Shown here piece by piece: positions 1-10,313 of a stretch of 64,000 nt of DNA. Numbering within the stretch: the first letter of the stretch is position 1; every line of letters begins with the position of its first letter. The notes beneath the pieces were generated by a model that was not told the DNA's origin, did not search any database, and was given only the letters and a program-made list of their open reading frames with translations. The stretch is taken from positions 1 to 64,000 of the forward strand of contig CAKZRU010000016.1 of the NCBI GenBank assembly GCA_937146725.1, written 5' to 3'. This DNA is from an uncultured Myxococcales bacterium. GTDB taxonomy: Bacteria > Myxococcota_A > Bradymonadia > UBA7976 > VGTA01. Both the position numbers and the translations under genes were made by a program.

Positions 1-286
1 CGGGTGCAGGCTGAGCTACAGGAGCAGGGGTCGGTGCAGGCTGAGCTACAGGAGCCGGAGCCGGTGCAGGCTGAGCTACAGGAGCAGGAGCCGGAGTTGG
101 AGCCGGAGCCGGTGTAGGCTGAGCTACAGGAGCCTCTTGTACTGCCGGTGCCGGTGCAGGCTGAGCTACAGGAGCCTCTTGTACTGCCGGTGCCGGTGCC
201 GGTGCCGGCTCTTGGGCAAAGCTTGAACTGAGTGGTGCTAACAAAAGGCTTGTTGCCAAGAGATGTTTTGTTTTCATCTTTTTCAT
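1..286 (-). CDS. Exported Pro/Ala-rich repeat protein, N-terminal part only (runs off the left edge)
   Basis: Reverse-strand translation from ATG at 286: MKKMKTKHLLATSLLLAPLSSSFAQEPAPAPAPAVQEAPVAQPAPAPAVQEAPVAQP...; signal peptide then PAPAPVAQ repeats; no stop before position 1. Not in the supplied ORF list because it is truncated. Confidence 0.75.
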   Translation of the reverse strand, partial: MKKMKTKHLLATSLLLAPLSSSFAQEPAPAPAPAVQEAPVAQPAPAPAVQEAPVAQPTPAPAPTPAPAPVAQPAPAPAPVAQPAPTPAPVAQPAP

Positions 287-380
287 TCCATGTCTGTTTT
301 TAAGTATTCATTCTGAAATCTTGTGAGTTATACGTTGTCTTGCTGACCTCGACAAGTGATCTAAAAATATTTATCAAGTT

Positions 381-2255
381 TTAAAGAGCACAATGTTGGT
401 AGTATGAAGCTAATTTAAAACCTAGTTTTTCATAGTAAGCTCTTGTACCAATAGCCGAAATTACCGCTAGATTTTTATAGCCTGCAGCTTTGGAAAGCTC
501 CTTCGCTTTTTGAACCAAAGTGCGTCCAAAACCACGGTGCTGGGCAGCAGTTTGGTGATCTTCATCAATCTTTAGGCTCTGCCCATACACATGTACTTCT
601 CTAATGATTGCTGAGTCTCTTAATTCATTTCTCATCACTTCTGATAAATAAAGCTCTTGTGGACTCTGTCGCTCAATCATCTTTGGTAAAGACAGTCTAC
701 AGAAACCTAATAAATAGTTATGTTCGGCATCTAGGTAGCTTAAAAATAGTTCTTCACTGACTGCTGTTTGATAGCGTTCAATATGAAGATTGGGTTCCTT
801 TGTACTGAGTTCTTGGCCTCGTACTTCACGAGCTCGGATTTCTTTTAATGCAATTCCATCTGTCGCTAATTTGGCTTCAGCGACCTCTCTAAAGTTTGTT
901 TCTTGGTTACCTGCATGTATATCGGTTGATGGAATATCTCTGATCACACGAGTCAAGCGACAGTAGCTCGGTGTACTTGGCATAATCTGGCATAAAAGCT
1001 CTAAAAGTTCTTCCCGAGTATAAGGCCGCCAACGTTTTGCCTGATAATGAGCCATTAAAGGGGTATCGGGAATCAGTGAGCAGGGATATAATTTTAATTC
1101 ATCAGGACGAATATGCTGATCAGTAAACAGCTTGTGATAGTCATCAACATCATCTTGAGGACTTGAACCATAAAGATTAGCCATCCAATGTAAGTGAAGC
1201 TTGAAGCCGGCACTGCGTAAAGCCGAGGCCGCATCTTGTGCCTGATTAACAGTATGTCCTCGACGATTCAAAGCTAAAACTTCATCAGATAGACTTTGTA
1301 CCCCAAGTTGAATTTTAGTGGCTCCTAAACGACGTAGATGATCAATCTCTTGGGCATTGATTTCATCTGGGCGTGTCTCTACAGCCAAACCGACAATACG
1401 ACAACGGGCGTTTACATTTTGCTGATGTAAAAGCTCAATTTCTTGCCATGAAGCTGTTTCTTCTTGGCTATTGAGTTGTCCTTCTTGATTTTGCCTAAGC
1501 GCACGAGACACAACTTGATTGTAAACATTAAGCGCCTTCTCTTGGGCAAACTGTGCTTGTTGCTGTTGGTTGGCCTCAATCGTCACTTGTTTAAGATGCT
1601 CCACTGCATAGGCTTGTGGCATTGCTCCACCTAGGCTGAGATGTGCGTCAATACGCTCCCCAAAGTCATTAGCAGCCTCAAAAATACGAGCTATAAAGTA
1701 TTTACGATACTCAAGGGTATATGCTGACCATGTACCACCTAAAACAATCAATTCAATCTTTTCAATAGGGTGACCGATATTGTGTAAAGCGAGCAAACGA
1801 TTCCAAGTTTGCGCATAGGGGTCAAAGCGATTATTGGCAGCTCTCTGCGCCCCGGGCTCATCGGCCAAATAACTTTTGGGCATTTTAACATCATTGGGAC
1901 AAAAAATACATTGACCCGGACAGGGGTAGGGCTTGGTGAGAACTGTGACTGTTGATACGCCACTTTGAGTGCGAGTGGGCTTCATTCGTAAAGAAGTTCT
2001 TAAAACCTTGTGGCAGGCGATTGGATCTAGTCTTTGTAAACTCACTAAGCGTCGAGCACCAGCAATGAGAGCCGGTTTACCAAAAAATCCACCGTTGGGT
2101 TTAGGGTGCTTTCTAAGTATACGACGCCAATCCTCATCACGCTGAGGTGGGTGTTCAATCAAAGCATGTAAAACCTGCTCGAGCTGATCTAAGTCTTCGC
2201 CCGGATCATATTTTAATCTAAGTTTGTTTTTGCTTTGACTTAAGTCACTACTCAT
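381..2255 (-). CDS. elp3: Elp3-family tRNA uridine-34 carboxymethyl-type modification enzyme (radical SAM + GNAT)
   Basis: Radical SAM cluster motif CPGQCIFCPNDVKMPKSYLADEPGAQRA, LGGTWSAY, and C-terminal GNAT motif GFGRTLVQKAKELSKAAGYKNLAVISAIGTRAYYEKLGF. Confidence 0.93.
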   Translation of the reverse strand: MSSDLSQSKNKLRLKYDPGEDLDQLEQVLHALIEHPPQRDEDWRRILRKHPKPNGGFFGKPALIAGARRLVSLQRLDPIACHKVLRTSLRMKPTRTQSGVSTVTVLTKPYPCPGQCIFCPNDVKMPKSYLADEPGAQRAANNRFDPYAQTWNRLLALHNIGHPIEKIELIVLGGTWSAYTLEYRKYFIARIFEAANDFGERIDAHLSLGGAMPQAYAVEHLKQVTIEANQQQQAQFAQEKALNVYNQVVSRALRQNQEGQLNSQEETASWQEIELLHQQNVNARCRIVGLAVETRPDEINAQEIDHLRRLGATKIQLGVQSLSDEVLALNRRGHTVNQAQDAASALRSAGFKLHLHWMANLYGSSPQDDVDDYHKLFTDQHIRPDELKLYPCSLIPDTPLMAHYQAKRWRPYTREELLELLCQIMPSTPSYCRLTRVIRDIPSTDIHAGNQETNFREVAEAKLATDGIALKEIRAREVRGQELSTKEPNLHIERYQTAVSEELFLSYLDAEHNYLLGFCRLSLPKMIERQSPQELYLSEVMRNELRDSAIIREVHVYGQSLKIDEDHQTAAQHRGFGRTLVQKAKELSKAAGYKNLAVISAIGTRAYYEKLGFKLASYYQHCAL

Positions 2256-2346
2256 CGCTACCTCTCTTTATTGGGGTATATTATGCTCTTATACATTCAC
2301 TCGCCTTCTCGCAAGATGATCGCTCACCCTTTTTACGAGGCCCCCT

Positions 2347-3234
2347 TTGTCTATCCCTATTGATACAAACCAAATTATAAAGTCACTATCAAGCCTTACG
2401 TATGGCTTATCCACAAAGAAACTCGCTCATTTTAACGCTCTTGAGTCCCTAAATAAGCAATTTTATCTCACTTATGCAGACGCCTTTCATTCTACAAGAG
2501 AATATGGTTGGCGAGGTTGGAAAGAGCTTATCGGCTTACTGCCAAAATCCCAAATCAAAGTTTTGGATATAGGATGTGGAGGCGGAAGGCTTGCTGATTT
2601 TTTAGAAAGGGTTTGGGTTAAAGAACAGCAAAAAAACATTGCTTATTATTTGGGTTTAGAGCGTAGTCCCAAACTTTTAGCCCATGCCCGTGCTCGCCAA
2701 CTAAACAGCAACCATGCTTGGCATAGCTTTGATTGGTCAGCCTCTTGCGATCATCGACCTGAAATAAAAAGCCTTGAGATTAAGTCCTCTCTAGAGTCCA
2801 TAAGCTTATCTAACGGGCAACAGTTTGATTGGGTGACCCTATTTGGTGTGATGCATCATATCTACGGTTTTGAAACCCGAGTCCGTATGATTGAGCTTTG
2901 TGCACAAACTCTTGCCCCCAATGCGGTCTTGAGCATCAGTCTATGGAATTTTGGAGCCCAAGCCCGCTATGAAAAGAAAAAGCTAGATTGGTCAACTCAC
3001 CTTGAGCATCATCAAGGACTTAAAGCTGAACTTATTGAAAATGGAGACTATTTGTTAGGCTGGGCTGGTGATTCACACATTCCGCGTTATTGCCATTGGA
3101 TGTCACCCGAGGAAGAAGGCAAGTTTTTAGATCAGATAGCTCAGGCACTACCTCAGTTATCTCCACCGATCATTACAACCATTGAGGGGGATCACAATCG
3201 CTATATTTCTTGGAGAGTAAACAGTCATGAGTGA
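2347..3234 (+). CDS. Class I SAM-dependent methyltransferase, Trm9/ALKBH8-like
   Basis: LNKQFYLTYADAFHSTREYGWRGWKEL then VLDIGCGGGRLADFL (SAM motif I), VMHHI, and LSISLWNFG resemble the Trm9 layout (HFSxTR...W / LDxGCGxGK / xxHH / VWA). TTG start preceded by GAGG. Confidence 0.75.
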   Translation: MSIPIDTNQIIKSLSSLTYGLSTKKLAHFNALESLNKQFYLTYADAFHSTREYGWRGWKELIGLLPKSQIKVLDIGCGGGRLADFLERVWVKEQQKNIAYYLGLERSPKLLAHARARQLNSNHAWHSFDWSASCDHRPEIKSLEIKSSLESISLSNGQQFDWVTLFGVMHHIYGFETRVRMIELCAQTLAPNAVLSISLWNFGAQARYEKKKLDWSTHLEHHQGLKAELIENGDYLLGWAGDSHIPRYCHWMSPEEEGKFLDQIAQALPQLSPPIITTIEGDHNRYISWRVNSHE

Positions 3235-3393
3235 GCAAGATATAACATTCGTTTTTTACTTTATTTGTCGTAAATATCTGCTTTAAAGGGTTAATACATT
3301 ATGGGTCTTTGTGCATTAAGAAACTTGTTTTATGATGGGGCAAGTGAGTTAAGTGCCGAGGGTGAGTTTTCTGAAATAGGTAAATGAGGCTTT

Positions 3394-4710
3394 ATGAAAG
3401 TTATACATACGAGTGATTGGCATCTTGGGCATAGGCTCTATGGTTTGAATCGACATGAAGAACAAACCGGCTTTTTAAATTGGCTTGCCGAACAGATTAA
3501 AACTCAACATGCGGATGTACTTTTAATTGCGGGTGATATTTTCGATACTCATAATCCATCCGCTGAGGCGACTCGTCTTTATTATAATTTTTTGACTAAA
3601 CTCCATCAGCAAAACCCACATTTACACACTGTTGTTATTGGTGGTAACCATGACTCGGCAGCTCGTTTAGATGCGCCTCGTGAAGTTTTAAAAGCATTAA
3701 ATGTTCATGTGATTGGCGCTCTTCCTAAGCCAAGTTCTTCTGATTGGTCTGAATTATATTGCCCTATTCACAACGCTCAAGGTGAGCTTCAAGCCTGGGT
3801 CGTCAGTGTACCTTATCTCCGTGCCTCTGATTTACCATTAACATCCCCCAATGAAGATCATGCAATCATCAATGGCGTAAAAGAGGTCTATCGCTTGGCT
3901 TTAGATGGCCTCAAAGATAAGCTAACCGATAATATCCCAGTGATTTTGACGGGCCACTGTGAAATGCAAAAAGGGCTTTTGTCATTAGAGAGCGAAAGAA
4001 GCTTTAGTGGCTACGCCAAACAATCATTACCAAGCGATGTTTTTACTGCTCTTAAACAGATCAAGCCGGACTATGTTGCTTTGGGTCACCTGCATTTAAC
4101 CCAAGCCGTATCCGATTGTGAATGGATAAGATACTCCGGTGCCCCCTTACCTTTTTCTATCGCCGAAAAAGACTATCCTCATCAAGTCCTTTTGGTTGAG
4201 TTTAACCAAGGTCAATTAAGCTCGATTGAACCTCTGCTGGTGCCTCAAGAACTAAAAACTCAAATGATTAAAATCCCAGAAAAAGAAAGTAAAGTAGAAG
4301 ACAACGCTTTACCTTTAAGTTTTGATGAGGTGATTGCTGAGCTTAATAAGCTTCCTGAGCTTGATGAAACTGTAGTAGAGTGGAAACGCCCCTTACTTCA
4401 AGTAAATGTTCACTCGGAGCATCCAGATCCCAATATAAAACTTAGAGTGATTAAGGTTCTTAAAAAGAAGCATCCACGCCTAGCGAAACTCACCATTACT
4501 TATCCCAAAAAAGAACAGCAAATATCCGAGGATACAGGGCCTAAAACATTTTTGAGCGATATTGAGCCGAATGAGGTCTTTAAAGCGCGTTGGAAAAGTA
4601 AGCGTGGTGTAGAACCACCATCGGAACAATTAGCTTTATTCACTCAACTTAAAGATCAAGCGAAACTCAATATCGAACAGCAAGAATCTTTGTCTTCAAG
4701 CTCTAAATAA
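3394..4710 (+). CDS. sbcD: Exonuclease subunit SbcD (Mre11-like)
   Basis: MKVIHTSDWHLGHRLYG, AGDIFDTHNPSAEA, GGNHDSAARLDAP, ALGHLHL phosphoesterase motifs; followed by sbcC. Confidence 0.95.
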   Translation: MKVIHTSDWHLGHRLYGLNRHEEQTGFLNWLAEQIKTQHADVLLIAGDIFDTHNPSAEATRLYYNFLTKLHQQNPHLHTVVIGGNHDSAARLDAPREVLKALNVHVIGALPKPSSSDWSELYCPIHNAQGELQAWVVSVPYLRASDLPLTSPNEDHAIINGVKEVYRLALDGLKDKLTDNIPVILTGHCEMQKGLLSLESERSFSGYAKQSLPSDVFTALKQIKPDYVALGHLHLTQAVSDCEWIRYSGAPLPFSIAEKDYPHQVLLVEFNQGQLSSIEPLLVPQELKTQMIKIPEKESKVEDNALPLSFDEVIAELNKLPELDETVVEWKRPLLQVNVHSEHPDPNIKLRVIKVLKKKHPRLAKLTITYPKKEQQISEDTGPKTFLSDIEPNEVFKARWKSKRGVEPPSEQLALFTQLKDQAKLNIEQQESLSSSSK

Positions 4711-4797
4711 GCCTGTTAGGTATTTATATGAGTGATTGCTTATGCACAGCAATGCTTTAAATCCTTTAGTCCTAGCCTATAAATAAAGTCATAATCT

Positions 4798-7700
4798 ATG
4801 AAAATACTCAGAGTCAGCGGTACCAATATTACAACCTTTGATCACTTCGAGGTAGATCTTCAAAGCGAGCCTTTAGCCTCTTGTGGTTTATTTGCCATCA
4901 CCGGGGCAACCGGTTCGGGAAAAAGTACTCTGCTAGATGCTATTTGCTTAGCTTTATATGGACGTACGCCACGCTACTCTAACCGAGGTGGTTTAAAGAT
5001 CGGTAAGGCTGAAGATAATGATAAAAATAAACTCAGCTCCAATGATCCTAAAGCGCTGATGAGCTACGGCGCTGGCTTCATAGAAGTTGAGGTAGACTTT
5101 ACTAAAGACCATCAACATTTTTATCGAGCTAAATGGTACGCACAAAAGGCACATAAAAAACCAGAAGGCGCGATTCAAAATGCCAGTCAAAGCTTTTATG
5201 AGCTTAAGTATTTGGTAGATGCTGAGGGTGTAAAAAGCACCGAAGCAAAGCTTTTAGAAGGGCCCAATGTCAAAGAGGCACAGCAAAAAATCGAACAAGC
5301 CATCGGTTTAAAATATGAAGAATTCTGCCGAACAGTCTTTTTAGCTCAAGGGGAGTTTGATGCTTTTTTAAAGCGAGAAGATGAACGAGCTCGCTTACTA
5401 GAGCTGCTAACCGGAGATCAGCTATATTCTCAAATTTCACAATTAGCTCTTGAACAATTGAAAGATGCTGAAGCCAAGCTATCTAAGCTTAGGGCAGATG
5501 TAGATCAGAATCTGCTTGATGAAGATGAATTGGATGATGCACAGCAGCGCTTAAGCGAAAGCCAATCACAGCTCAGTATATTAAAGTCACAACAAAAAAC
5601 ATTACAAAAATCAGAGTATGTGAGTCATGAACTTTTAGGGAAGTCAGCGACTTATCTTGAGCAAAGTCAAGAGTTTATACAAGATAAAAAGCTTCTTGAC
5701 GAAGCTACAATCAATCCTGAACATAAAAAGCTTTTTGCTGCAAAAAAGCTTTTAAATCACTGTCTGCACTTAGAGTCTTTGCAAGATGAAATTACTGATC
5801 ATGAACAGCGGCTAGCTCACTTTAAGCTTGAAGAAAGCGGGGCCTTAGAACAAGAAGGTCAGCTTGATACTAGATTGAAGAGTATTAAGAATGACATGGA
5901 GCAAAAGTCTTCTGCACGTCACAACTATCAAGATAAAAAAAATGAACTAAAATTGATGGAGCAAAAGTATTCAAATGCAGAATCAATCGCTTCTTCATTG
6001 AGTGCAGAACGGGCTAGTATTGAGCATAAACTTCAAAAAGTTCAAATGGATATCTCAGAACATGAACAAGCACTTACCCATCTTAAAAATGATAAGGATA
6101 AGCATAACGCTTGGATCATGAGTCAAGTTCAACTTAAGCGCTTAGTCAATCATCAAGATTATTGGCGAGGTCTGTTTAATCAGTTACAGGTTCTTGAACA
6201 ACAAAAAAATGGCTATCTACAAGAATTGAGTCAGTCTGAGTTTCTGCAAACAAATACTCAAAATAATCTCAAAGATCTTGAATCTCGTTGGTCAGAAGCT
6301 GAAAGTAAGCGACAAGAGCTTAGCAACAAGTTGATCAGCTTAAAAACACACCAAAGTAGCGCACAATTGGCTCAACTTAAAGAAGATTCTGAACATTTAG
6401 AAGTTCTTAAAGATCAAATCAAGGATGCCAAATACCTGTTAGATAATATCCAAAACGATTTATACAAATTAGCCAAGGTCAAGAAGCAACACAATGAACA
6501 TGTAGAGTCGCTAGCGGCACTGAAAGAGCAGCACATTGAAGTTAAAATAGAAAGTCGTGTGCTGGGGGGGCGTATTGATGAGCTTAAACTGAGCCTTCAG
6601 CGCAATGAAAGCGAATATGTACTTAGTGAACTTAGGCAAACACTAAAGAATCATGAACCTTGTCCATTGTGTGGGGCCACCGAACATGCTTTGGAAAACC
6701 TAAAATCACCTAGTGCTGAAGCAAAAGAACTAGAAGATCGCATTCAGGCACTTACTCAGGAACAAAGCTTAGTTCAAAACTCTATTTCACAGATGAGTGA
6801 GGAGATGACCCAAAAAGAGCAAGCCTTGCTTTGGTTTAAAAATCAAATGACAGAGCTTCGCTCAGACTGTGAAGTCAAACTAAGCCAATGGTCTGACTAT
6901 TGTGAGCAAGAAAATTGGCGAAAAGCGAATAAAGAAGACTCATTATTAAAACAACACAGCCGATTAACAATCAAAGACCTTCTTAACGATTCGTTCAGCC
7001 TAAACTCTGAATTAATAGAATCATTACTCAAGGCACTCAATGAGTTTTCCGAACAAACTCAACAGCAAAGCGACTCGCTTAACCAGAGTTTGGCCGGTAT
7101 TAGCTTTGAACTTAAAGAAATGCATGATCTTGAAGCACAAGTTGAGACTATTGTTCAGAATATTCATCAGTTTGAAGAAAGTAAAAATAGTCTTGATGAA
7201 GAACTTCTTCATGCCTTTGAGTCTCAAACAAGACTCCAAGAAGACATTGAGGTACACACGGCAAAGATCAGTGAAGTTATAGAGCAACTTGCAACTGTTA
7301 GTTCTAGCAACTTGGCTGAAAAAACACCCCATGAGATCTTGGCGCTCAAAGAAGAATGGATAGAGTCTTGTCAAACTTGGCACCATAAAGCGCTAGAACA
7401 CAATCAAAGACTAGAACATATCGAAAGAAGCACCAAAGAAGTTCAAGAACTTACTGAAGAGTTTACACAGTTAAATCTTCGCCTTTCAGAAATCAAACAG
7501 CAATTGGCTAAACGGCAAGAAGAAATGAGTCTCAGTAAGGCAGAAATTGATGGACTTAAACCTCTTGTTGAACAAGCTCTCGAAGGAGATCAGGTTTTAC
7601 AGAACTTAAAAGTTCAATATGAACAAACAGAACTGCAACTCAAGGAATTAAGTCTAAAACGGACTGAAAGAAGCCTTAAGCTAGGAGAGTCTTTAGGTAA

Positions 7701-8691
7701 ACTTGATCACCTACAGCAAGAAGCTAAATTATCAGTAAGTGAGCAAGAAAAAGAGATGACGAACCTTCAATTCAGCCAAGATGAATTGCAAGCAGCACTC
7801 AAACTTTGGAAAATGATTGATCGGCAAGCGCTTGAACTACAGATTCAAAATAGTGCTGAGCAAGAAGCTAAGGTTCTGCAACAAGAACAGAAGCTTATAG
7901 AACTTAAGCAAGCACTTATTGAGCAAAGTGAGTTCTTACTGAGTCATCATCAACTAGAACTCAAGTTTGAAGAAAACGATCACACTGAACTCAAAGGACT
8001 GCTCAAAAAAGTTAAGAATGAACTCAAAAAGGTCAATGATGAAATAGATCGTCTTATTTTCATTGAGAGAAATACCCAGACTTTAATCCAAGCCCACCTC
8101 GATGCTGTTGCTAAGCAAGGTGAAGAAAGTGAAGAAGTTCAAGAAGCATTAGCTGAAGCAAATCGCCTGCGTAGTATGGTGAAAGTCTTGGGCGGAACAG
8201 GTAAGCATATTGGTTTTAATGCCTTTGCTCAAAAATATACCCTTGAAATGATTATTGATCATGCAAATCATTATCTTGAGCAGTTGATGAGTCGTTATCA
8301 ACTCGAGATGATTCCAGATGATAAAAAGCCATTGAATTTCCAAGTGATCGACCTTGATCTTGGTGAGGAAGCTAGAAGTATCAATAGTCTGTCGGGGGGT
8401 GAAAGCTTCTTAATCTCATTAGCTTTAGCGCTTGGTCTATCAAGTACAAGCTCTCAAAATACGCATATTGAATCACTCTTTATTGATGAGGGCTTTGGCA
8501 CGCTTGACCCAAGTTCTTTGGATTTAGCAATTACCATGCTTGACAATCTTCATGCACAGGGCATTCAAATTGGAATCATCAGCCATGTCGATGGAATCGC
8601 CGAGCGGGTTGGCACACATATCGAAGTTCAAACAACCAGTGCCGGTAAGAGTAAATTAAAAACCAGCCAAAGTTTTCATGATGTTTTATGA
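4798..8691 (+). CDS. sbcC: Exonuclease subunit SbcC (Rad50-like ATPase)
   Basis: Walker A GATGSGKSTLLDAICLALYG, zinc hook CPLCGATEH, signature SLSGGESFLISLALALGLS, Walker B LFIDEGFGTLD; long coiled coil. Confidence 0.95.
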   Translation: MKILRVSGTNITTFDHFEVDLQSEPLASCGLFAITGATGSGKSTLLDAICLALYGRTPRYSNRGGLKIGKAEDNDKNKLSSNDPKALMSYGAGFIEVEVDFTKDHQHFYRAKWYAQKAHKKPEGAIQNASQSFYELKYLVDAEGVKSTEAKLLEGPNVKEAQQKIEQAIGLKYEEFCRTVFLAQGEFDAFLKREDERARLLELLTGDQLYSQISQLALEQLKDAEAKLSKLRADVDQNLLDEDELDDAQQRLSESQSQLSILKSQQKTLQKSEYVSHELLGKSATYLEQSQEFIQDKKLLDEATINPEHKKLFAAKKLLNHCLHLESLQDEITDHEQRLAHFKLEESGALEQEGQLDTRLKSIKNDMEQKSSARHNYQDKKNELKLMEQKYSNAESIASSLSAERASIEHKLQKVQMDISEHEQALTHLKNDKDKHNAWIMSQVQLKRLVNHQDYWRGLFNQLQVLEQQKNGYLQELSQSEFLQTNTQNNLKDLESRWSEAESKRQELSNKLISLKTHQSSAQLAQLKEDSEHLEVLKDQIKDAKYLLDNIQNDLYKLAKVKKQHNEHVESLAALKEQHIEVKIESRVLGGRIDELKLSLQRNESEYVLSELRQTLKNHEPCPLCGATEHALENLKSPSAEAKELEDRIQALTQEQSLVQNSISQMSEEMTQKEQALLWFKNQMTELRSDCEVKLSQWSDYCEQENWRKANKEDSLLKQHSRLTIKDLLNDSFSLNSELIESLLKALNEFSEQTQQQSDSLNQSLAGISFELKEMHDLEAQVETIVQNIHQFEESKNSLDEELLHAFESQTRLQEDIEVHTAKISEVIEQLATVSSSNLAEKTPHEILALKEEWIESCQTWHHKALEHNQRLEHIERSTKEVQELTEEFTQLNLRLSEIKQQLAKRQEEMSLSKAEIDGLKPLVEQALEGDQVLQNLKVQYEQTELQLKELSLKRTERSLKLGESLGKLDHLQQEAKLSVSEQEKEMTNLQFSQDELQAALKLWKMIDRQALELQIQNSAEQEAKVLQQEQKLIELKQALIEQSEFLLSHHQLELKFEENDHTELKGLLKKVKNELKKVNDEIDRLIFIERNTQTLIQAHLDAVAKQGEESEEVQEALAEANRLRSMVKVLGGTGKHIGFNAFAQKYTLEMIIDHANHYLEQLMSRYQLEMIPDDKKPLNFQVIDLDLGEEARSINSLSGGESFLISLALALGLSSTSSQNTHIESLFIDEGFGTLDPSSLDLAITMLDNLHAQGIQIGIISHVDGIAERVGTHIEVQTTSAGKSKLKTSQSFHDVL

Positions 8692-8759
8692 GTAATGTTT
8701 ATGAGAGACTCTCTTTGTGGTAAGAAAGAATCATCTTTCGATACTCTAACGAGGTCATC

Positions 8760-10313
8760 ATGAAAAAACATAGTGAAACTGAGTCAGTGTCTACTCAAAT
8801 TAGCTATATATTTAACACGAGTGAATTAAGGCTTTCTCGATTTGAGCTTAAGGTCAAAACCTATAATGGCCAAGGGCAGTTTAAAGAGGCAACCTATGCT
8901 TTTGATGATGCGCCGGTTAAAATCGGGGCACTCAATGATGAAAATCATATCGTATTACATGACGAAACAGTAAGCCGTAGGCATTGTGAAATTGTCCGAG
9001 AAGGTGATTCATACTTATTGCGTGACTTGGAAAGTACCAATGGGACTTTTGTTAATCAGGTCAAGATTAAAGAAGTCTTTCTAAATGAAGGACTTGAGTA
9101 CCAAGTTGGCAATAGCACAATCACTTTTGAACCGATTAGTGAAGAAATATCAATTCAACCTTCACCTAAAAAACGCTTTGGTAAAATGATTGGCCAAGAT
9201 CTCAAAATGAGAGAGATCTTCACGATTATCGAAAAAATCTCAAATACTGATACTACAGTCATCATTGAAGGTGAAACTGGGACGGGTAAGGATGTACTTG
9301 CCCAAAGCATTCATGAGCATTCCAGAAGGGCTAGTAAGCCCTTTGTAGTTGTTGACTGTTCGGCCATTCCGGAACATTTGATTGAAAGTGAACTATTTGG
9401 CCATGAAAAAGGCTCATTTACAGGTGCATTTATCACCCGTAAGGGTCTTTTTGAGCAGGCGCATGGCGGAACGATATTTCTTGATGAACTTGGAGAGCTA
9501 GCCTTAGATCTTCAGCCTAAACTTCTTAGGGTCCTTGAAACCCACAAGATCAGACGAGTGGGCGGTCTAGCAGAAACTGCGGTGGATGTTAGGGTGATTG
9601 CGGCAACTAATCGTAAATTAGAAGATGAAGTGAAGGCGGGGCGTTTTAGAGAAGATTTATTCTACCGATTAAGTGTAGTGCGGATTTTTCTACCCCCTCT
9701 TCGTAATCGAATGAGTGATCTTCAACTATTACTAGAGCATTTTTTACGTACGTCTAGCTTTAACCAGACGCAACAGAATCGCTTAAAGCTTAATACCGTG
9801 AGTGAAGAAGCTTTTCGGTTGATGCTAGCTCACAATTGGCCTGGTAATGTGAGAGAATTAATCAATGTTGTTGAACGAGCCTGCACCTTGGCCGAAAGTC
9901 AAACGTTAAGGCCTCAAGATCTACCTCCGCACTTGCAAAGGTCAGAGTTCCTTGATCATGCCCAAACCGAAATATCTTCAAAAACGACGGAACAAAATAA
10001 TGCGATTGACTTGCATACAGGGGATTTAGAGCTTACTCGTTCGATTCCCAAAGAAGAAGATACCTTAAATGAAAAAACAAGTGATTCTCCGTTTCGACAT
10101 TTTTTCGCTGATGAAGAAACTACAGAAAGTGAACGAGAGTTTGAAGATTTTAAACTGGCTAAGGAACGATGGATTTCTCTTTTTGAAAAAGACTATGTTT
10201 TAACGGCACTTAAGCGTTCAAGTTATAATATAAGCCATGCCGCTCGGGAAGCAAGTATCGACCGTAAATACTTTAGAAAACTTATGCATAAGTACGATAT
10301 TGAGGTGCCCTAA
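8760..10313 (+). CDS. FHA-domain sigma-54-dependent transcriptional activator
   Basis: N-terminal FHA signature ([12 protein letters not shown]...[17 protein letters not shown]), AAA+ [21 protein letters not shown] sigma-54 contact loop, [22 protein letters not shown]-terminal Fis-like HTH. Confidence 0.93.
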   Translation: MKKHSETESVSTQISYIFNTSELRLSRFELKVKTYNGQGQFKEATYAFDDAPVKIGALNDENHIVLHDETVSRRHCEIVREGDSYLLRDLESTNGTFVNQVKIKEVFLNEGLEYQVGNSTITFEPISEEISIQPSPKKRFGKMIGQDLKMREIFTIIEKISNTDTTVIIEGETGTGKDVLAQSIHEHSRRASKPFVVVDCSAIPEHLIESELFGHEKGSFTGAFITRKGLFEQAHGGTIFLDELGELALDLQPKLLRVLETHKIRRVGGLAETAVDVRVIAATNRKLEDEVKAGRFREDLFYRLSVVRIFLPPLRNRMSDLQLLLEHFLRTSSFNQTQQNRLKLNTVSEEAFRLMLAHNWPGNVRELINVVERACTLAESQTLRPQDLPPHLQRSEFLDHAQTEISSKTTEQNNAIDLHTGDLELTRSIPKEEDTLNEKTSDSPFRHFFADEETTESEREFEDFKLAKERWISLFEKDYVLTALKRSSYNISHAAREASIDRKYFRKLMHKYDIEVP

